Origin: Patescibacteria group bacterium | GTDB taxonomy: Bacteria > Patescibacteriota > Minisyncoccia > Moranbacterales > UBA1568 | Length of the DNA: 13,891 bases | Reading direction: 5' to 3' | Assembly: GCA_030916545.1 (NCBI GenBank) | Contig: JAUPWI010000058.1 | Location: forward strand, 1-13,891 | In this document: positions 13,014 to 13,891 of the stretch, in pieces | Layout: each line of letters starts with the position of its first letter | Numbering within the stretch: the first letter of the stretch is position 1 | Position numbers and translations under genes: made by a program | Notes under the pieces: model-generated | The model's input: the letters and a program-made list of their open reading frames with translations, nothing else | Database searches by the model: none | Told to the model about the DNA's origin: nothing

Positions 13014-13418
13014 ATGGAAGAAAAAGGATATCTGGGAATCGACTGGGGCGCGACTGATGTCGGAGTCGCTTTCGCCGATCCGGAGACCCAGATAGCGCTC
13101 GGTCTGACGACGCTCCATAACGATGCGACGCTGCCCGCCCGCGTGGCGGAAATCGTCGAGCGCGAACAGGTCGGGACGATCGTCATCGGGACTCCCTCGC
13201 ATATCGATCGGAAAGAGATGGAAGACAAGGGGGAGACCTTCGGAAATGTTCTCAGGAAGCATATTCCGGCCCAGGTACGCATCGTGTACGAGAATGAGAT
13301 GTTTACCACCAAGATGGCACAATTCAACCTGAGAGAGCGCGGTACGAAGCATGTCTCGAAGCATGATGATATCGAGGCGGCCCGGATCATCCTTCAGGCA
13401 TGGCTGGAGAAGAAGTAG
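13014..13418 (+). CDS. ruvX: Putative pre-16S rRNA nuclease / Holliday-junction resolvase-like protein RuvX (YqgF family)
   Basis: YqgF proteins are RNase H-fold nucleases; in E. coli the protein takes part in 16S rRNA 5'-end maturation. The start at ATG 13014 gives 134 residues, normal for the family. The N-terminus YLGIDWGATDVGVAFAD carries the first acidic residue (Asp10). IVIGTP (56-61) is the second conserved strand. YENEMFTTKMAQ (92-103) stands where most members have DERxxTxxA, so Glu93 replaces the usual Asp. HDDIEAARIILQAWL (117-131) matches the Dxx-AAxxIL end, with Asp119. A GTG at 12987 would overlap map and add nine residues. The gene takes the position where infA, rpmJ or rpsM are found in many spc operons. 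Confidence in the family is good, in activity moderate. Confidence 0.85.
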   Translation: MEEKGYLGIDWGATDVGVAFADPETQIALGLTTLHNDATLPARVAEIVEREQVGTIVIGTPSHIDRKEMEDKGETFGNVLRKHIPAQVRIVYENEMFTTKMAQFNLRERGTKHVSKHDDIEAARIILQAWLEKK

Positions 13419-13431
13419 CAATTCCGGTGAC

Positions 13432-13460
13432 TTGAAGTGTCGCTTCGGCTGTGATAGCAT
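13432..13460 (+). promoter_or_regulatory. Candidate sigma-70-type promoter with extended -10
   Basis: TTGAAG (13432-13437) is separated by 17 bases from TAGCAT (13455-13460), and TGA precedes the -10 (TGaTAGCAT), an extended -10 motif. It lies just after the ruvX stop and before the small ORF and tRNA-Ser gene, where a new transcript is expected. Matches are 4/6 for each box, so this is a candidate only. Transcription would begin near 13467. Confidence 0.4.
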
Positions 13461-13506
13461 ACCCGTGTCCCGGGGAGAGCCGGATGGGCCTTTAGTAGGC
13501 TTCAAA

Positions 13507-13695
13507 ATGGCGTATTCCTGGAAAAGCAGCAGCCAAAAAAGAAGAATAAAGGAAAGGTGGCCGAGTATTGAAGACGCAAGACGACAGGAAAAACTCGTGA
13601 AGTCTTATAAGGGCGGCAATGCTTTTAAAAAGATTCTTTCGGGTGAAGCAAATCATGGAAAGGTGGCCGAGTGGCTGAAGGCACCACACTGCTAA
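13507..13695 (+). CDS. Small unidentified ORF running into the tRNA-Ser gene
   Basis: ATG 13507 opens a 62-codon frame with an SD-like TAGTAGG (13493-13499) 7 bases upstream and the candidate promoter further back. The first 50 residues are basic and protein-like (MAYSWKSSSQKRRIKE, then SIEDARRQEKLVKSYKGG and FKKILSGE). The last 12 (GKVAEWLKAPHC) are merely the translated 5' half of tRNA-Ser. The frame uses AGA/AGG for arginine more than the ribosomal genes do. I do not recognise a family. It could be a real small gene whose 3' end was overrun by the tRNA, a fragment, or chance. Confidence 0.25.
   Translation: MAYSWKSSSQKRRIKERWPSIEDARRQEKLVKSYKGGNAFKKILSGEANHGKVAEWLKAPHC
13551..13566 (+). 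repeat. 16-bp direct copy of the tRNA-Ser 5' end
   Basis: GGAAAGGTGGCCGAGT at 13551-13566 is identical to 13657-13672, the acceptor strand and start of the D arm of the tRNA. After that the two diverge, sharing only TGAAG a few bases on. No anticodon arm, T arm or 3' acceptor strand follows the first copy, so it is a fragment, not a second tRNA. Copies are 106 bases apart. An identical 16-mer is very unlikely by chance; duplication or recombination at the tRNA gene is inferred. Confidence 0.7.
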
Positions 13696-13743
13696 CGTGG
13701 CGGGGGATAAAACCCCTCGAGAGTTCGAATCTCTCCCTTTCCG
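13657..13743 (+). tRNA. tRNA-Ser (anticodon GCT)
   Basis: An 87-base class II tRNA reading AGC/AGU serine codons. The acceptor stem is GGAAAGG (13657-13663) with CCTTTCC (13736-13742) and discriminator G13743. The D arm is GCC...GGC with the GAGTGGCTGAA loop. The anticodon loop CTGCTAA (13689-13695) has GCT at 13691-13693, in a stem CCACA/CGTGG that has an A-C pair next to the loop. The long variable arm is GGGG-ATAAAA-CCCC. The T arm is GAGAG-TTCGAAT-CTCTC (13719-13735). CCA is not encoded (the gene is followed by CATC), so a CCA-adding enzyme is required. The long variable arm and the G discriminator are serine identity elements. Confidence 0.95.
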
Positions 13744-13857
13744 CATCAAGCTCATAGTATCGAGGATGATGAGCAGTTCAAGGCATTTGGTCTCGGAAAC
13801 ATGCCGTATGAGGTTTTCACATTGAAACATCATCCGGAAAAGACCGACCTGGCTTAG
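13711..13857 (+). other. Open reading stretch after the tRNA, in the same frame as the small ORF before it
   Basis: The frame is open from after the TAA inside the tRNA (13708-13710) to TAG 13855-13857. From about 13744 it is protein-like (SIEDDEQFKAFGLGNMPYEV, ending EKTDLA) with a purine bias at first codon positions. The only start codon is ATG 13801, which would give 18 residues. It is in the same frame as the 13507 ORF, and the tRNA between them is 87 bases, a multiple of three. It may be the 3' part of a gene disrupted by the tRNA, or chance. The 13744-13891 region also holds a 6-bp hairpin GCTCAT/ATGAGC (13750-13774). Confidence 0.2.
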
Positions 13858-13881
13858 CATCTCTCTCCAATTTCACCGCAT

Positions 13882-13887
13882 AAGGAG
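13882..13887 (+). promoter_or_regulatory. Strong Shine-Dalgarno at the window edge
   Basis: AAGGAG ends four bases before the window does. A start codon would be expected within the next few bases, so a further + strand gene probably begins just outside. This cannot be verified here. Confidence 0.35.
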
Positions 13888-13891
13888 AGCA

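Noticed and set aside
13434..13449. GAAG/CTTC repeat after ruvX as a terminator
   Set aside because: Only four pairs and no T-run; the bases fit better as part of the candidate promoter.
13551..13656. A second full tRNA starting at the 16-bp repeat
   Set aside because: No matching anticodon arm, T arm or 3' acceptor strand follows; only the 5' 16 bases match.
13492..13860. 122-codon minus-strand frame across the tRNA
   Set aside because: It includes the antisense translation of tRNA-Ser and has no independent support.
13863..13889. CTCTCC/GGAGAG inverted repeat at the window end as a terminator
   Set aside because: The right arm is better explained as a Shine-Dalgarno AAGGAG, and no T-run is visible before the window ends.

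Overview
The window is a long, single-strand ribosomal-protein cluster (the end of str, then S10 and spc) from a bacterium. It most likely comes from the Candidate Phyla Radiation (Patescibacteria). The evidence for that is indirect. There is no rpmD (L30) between rpsE and rplO, and L30 loss is a known CPR trait. S14 is the short zinc form, adk is divergent, several ribosomal proteins carry basic tails, and spacing is tight. G+C is roughly half. TGA is used as a stop at the family-expected ends of secY and adk, so the TGA=Gly code of Gracilibacteria/Absconditabacteria is excluded. The lineage call is an inference; no rRNA lies in the window.

Layout (all genes on +): 2-391 is the 3' end of tuf (EF-Tu). 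490-6068 is the S10 operon: rpsJ, rplC, rplD, rplW, rplB, rpsS, rplV, rpsC, rplP, rpmC, rpsQ. 6095-11525 is the spc operon: rplN, rplX, rplE, rpsN, rpsH, rplF, rplR, rpsE, rplO, secY. 11571-13418 holds adk and map, which overlap by 4 bases, then a ruvX/yqgF gene where infA, rpmJ, rpsM, rpsK and rpoA often follow. 13419-13891 is a different kind of region: a candidate promoter, a small unidentified ORF, a 16-bp copy of a tRNA 5' end, a complete tRNA-Ser(GCU), and an open reading stretch after it.

The genes work together as the large- and small-subunit assembly set. They are joined by translation elongation (EF-Tu), membrane protein export (SecY), N-terminal methionine removal (Map), nucleotide balance (Adk) and probable pre-16S rRNA processing (RuvX/YqgF). 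Most genes are separated by 4-35 bases and are probably translated from long shared transcripts. I see no convincing intrinsic terminator in the ribosomal block. Five longer spacers (tuf-rpsJ, rpsJ-rplC, rplN-rplX, rpsH-rplF, rplO-secY) contain hairpins that could be processing or autoregulatory sites.

Most of the window is ordinary, highly conserved sequence. The parts worth a second look are the spacer between rpsJ and rplC (orphan Shine-Dalgarno, small ORF, two hairpins and a T-run), the paired hairpins before rplX, rplF and secY, the divergent Adk, and the tRNA-Ser locus at the right end. I found no mobile element, CRISPR array or new defence or biosynthetic system.
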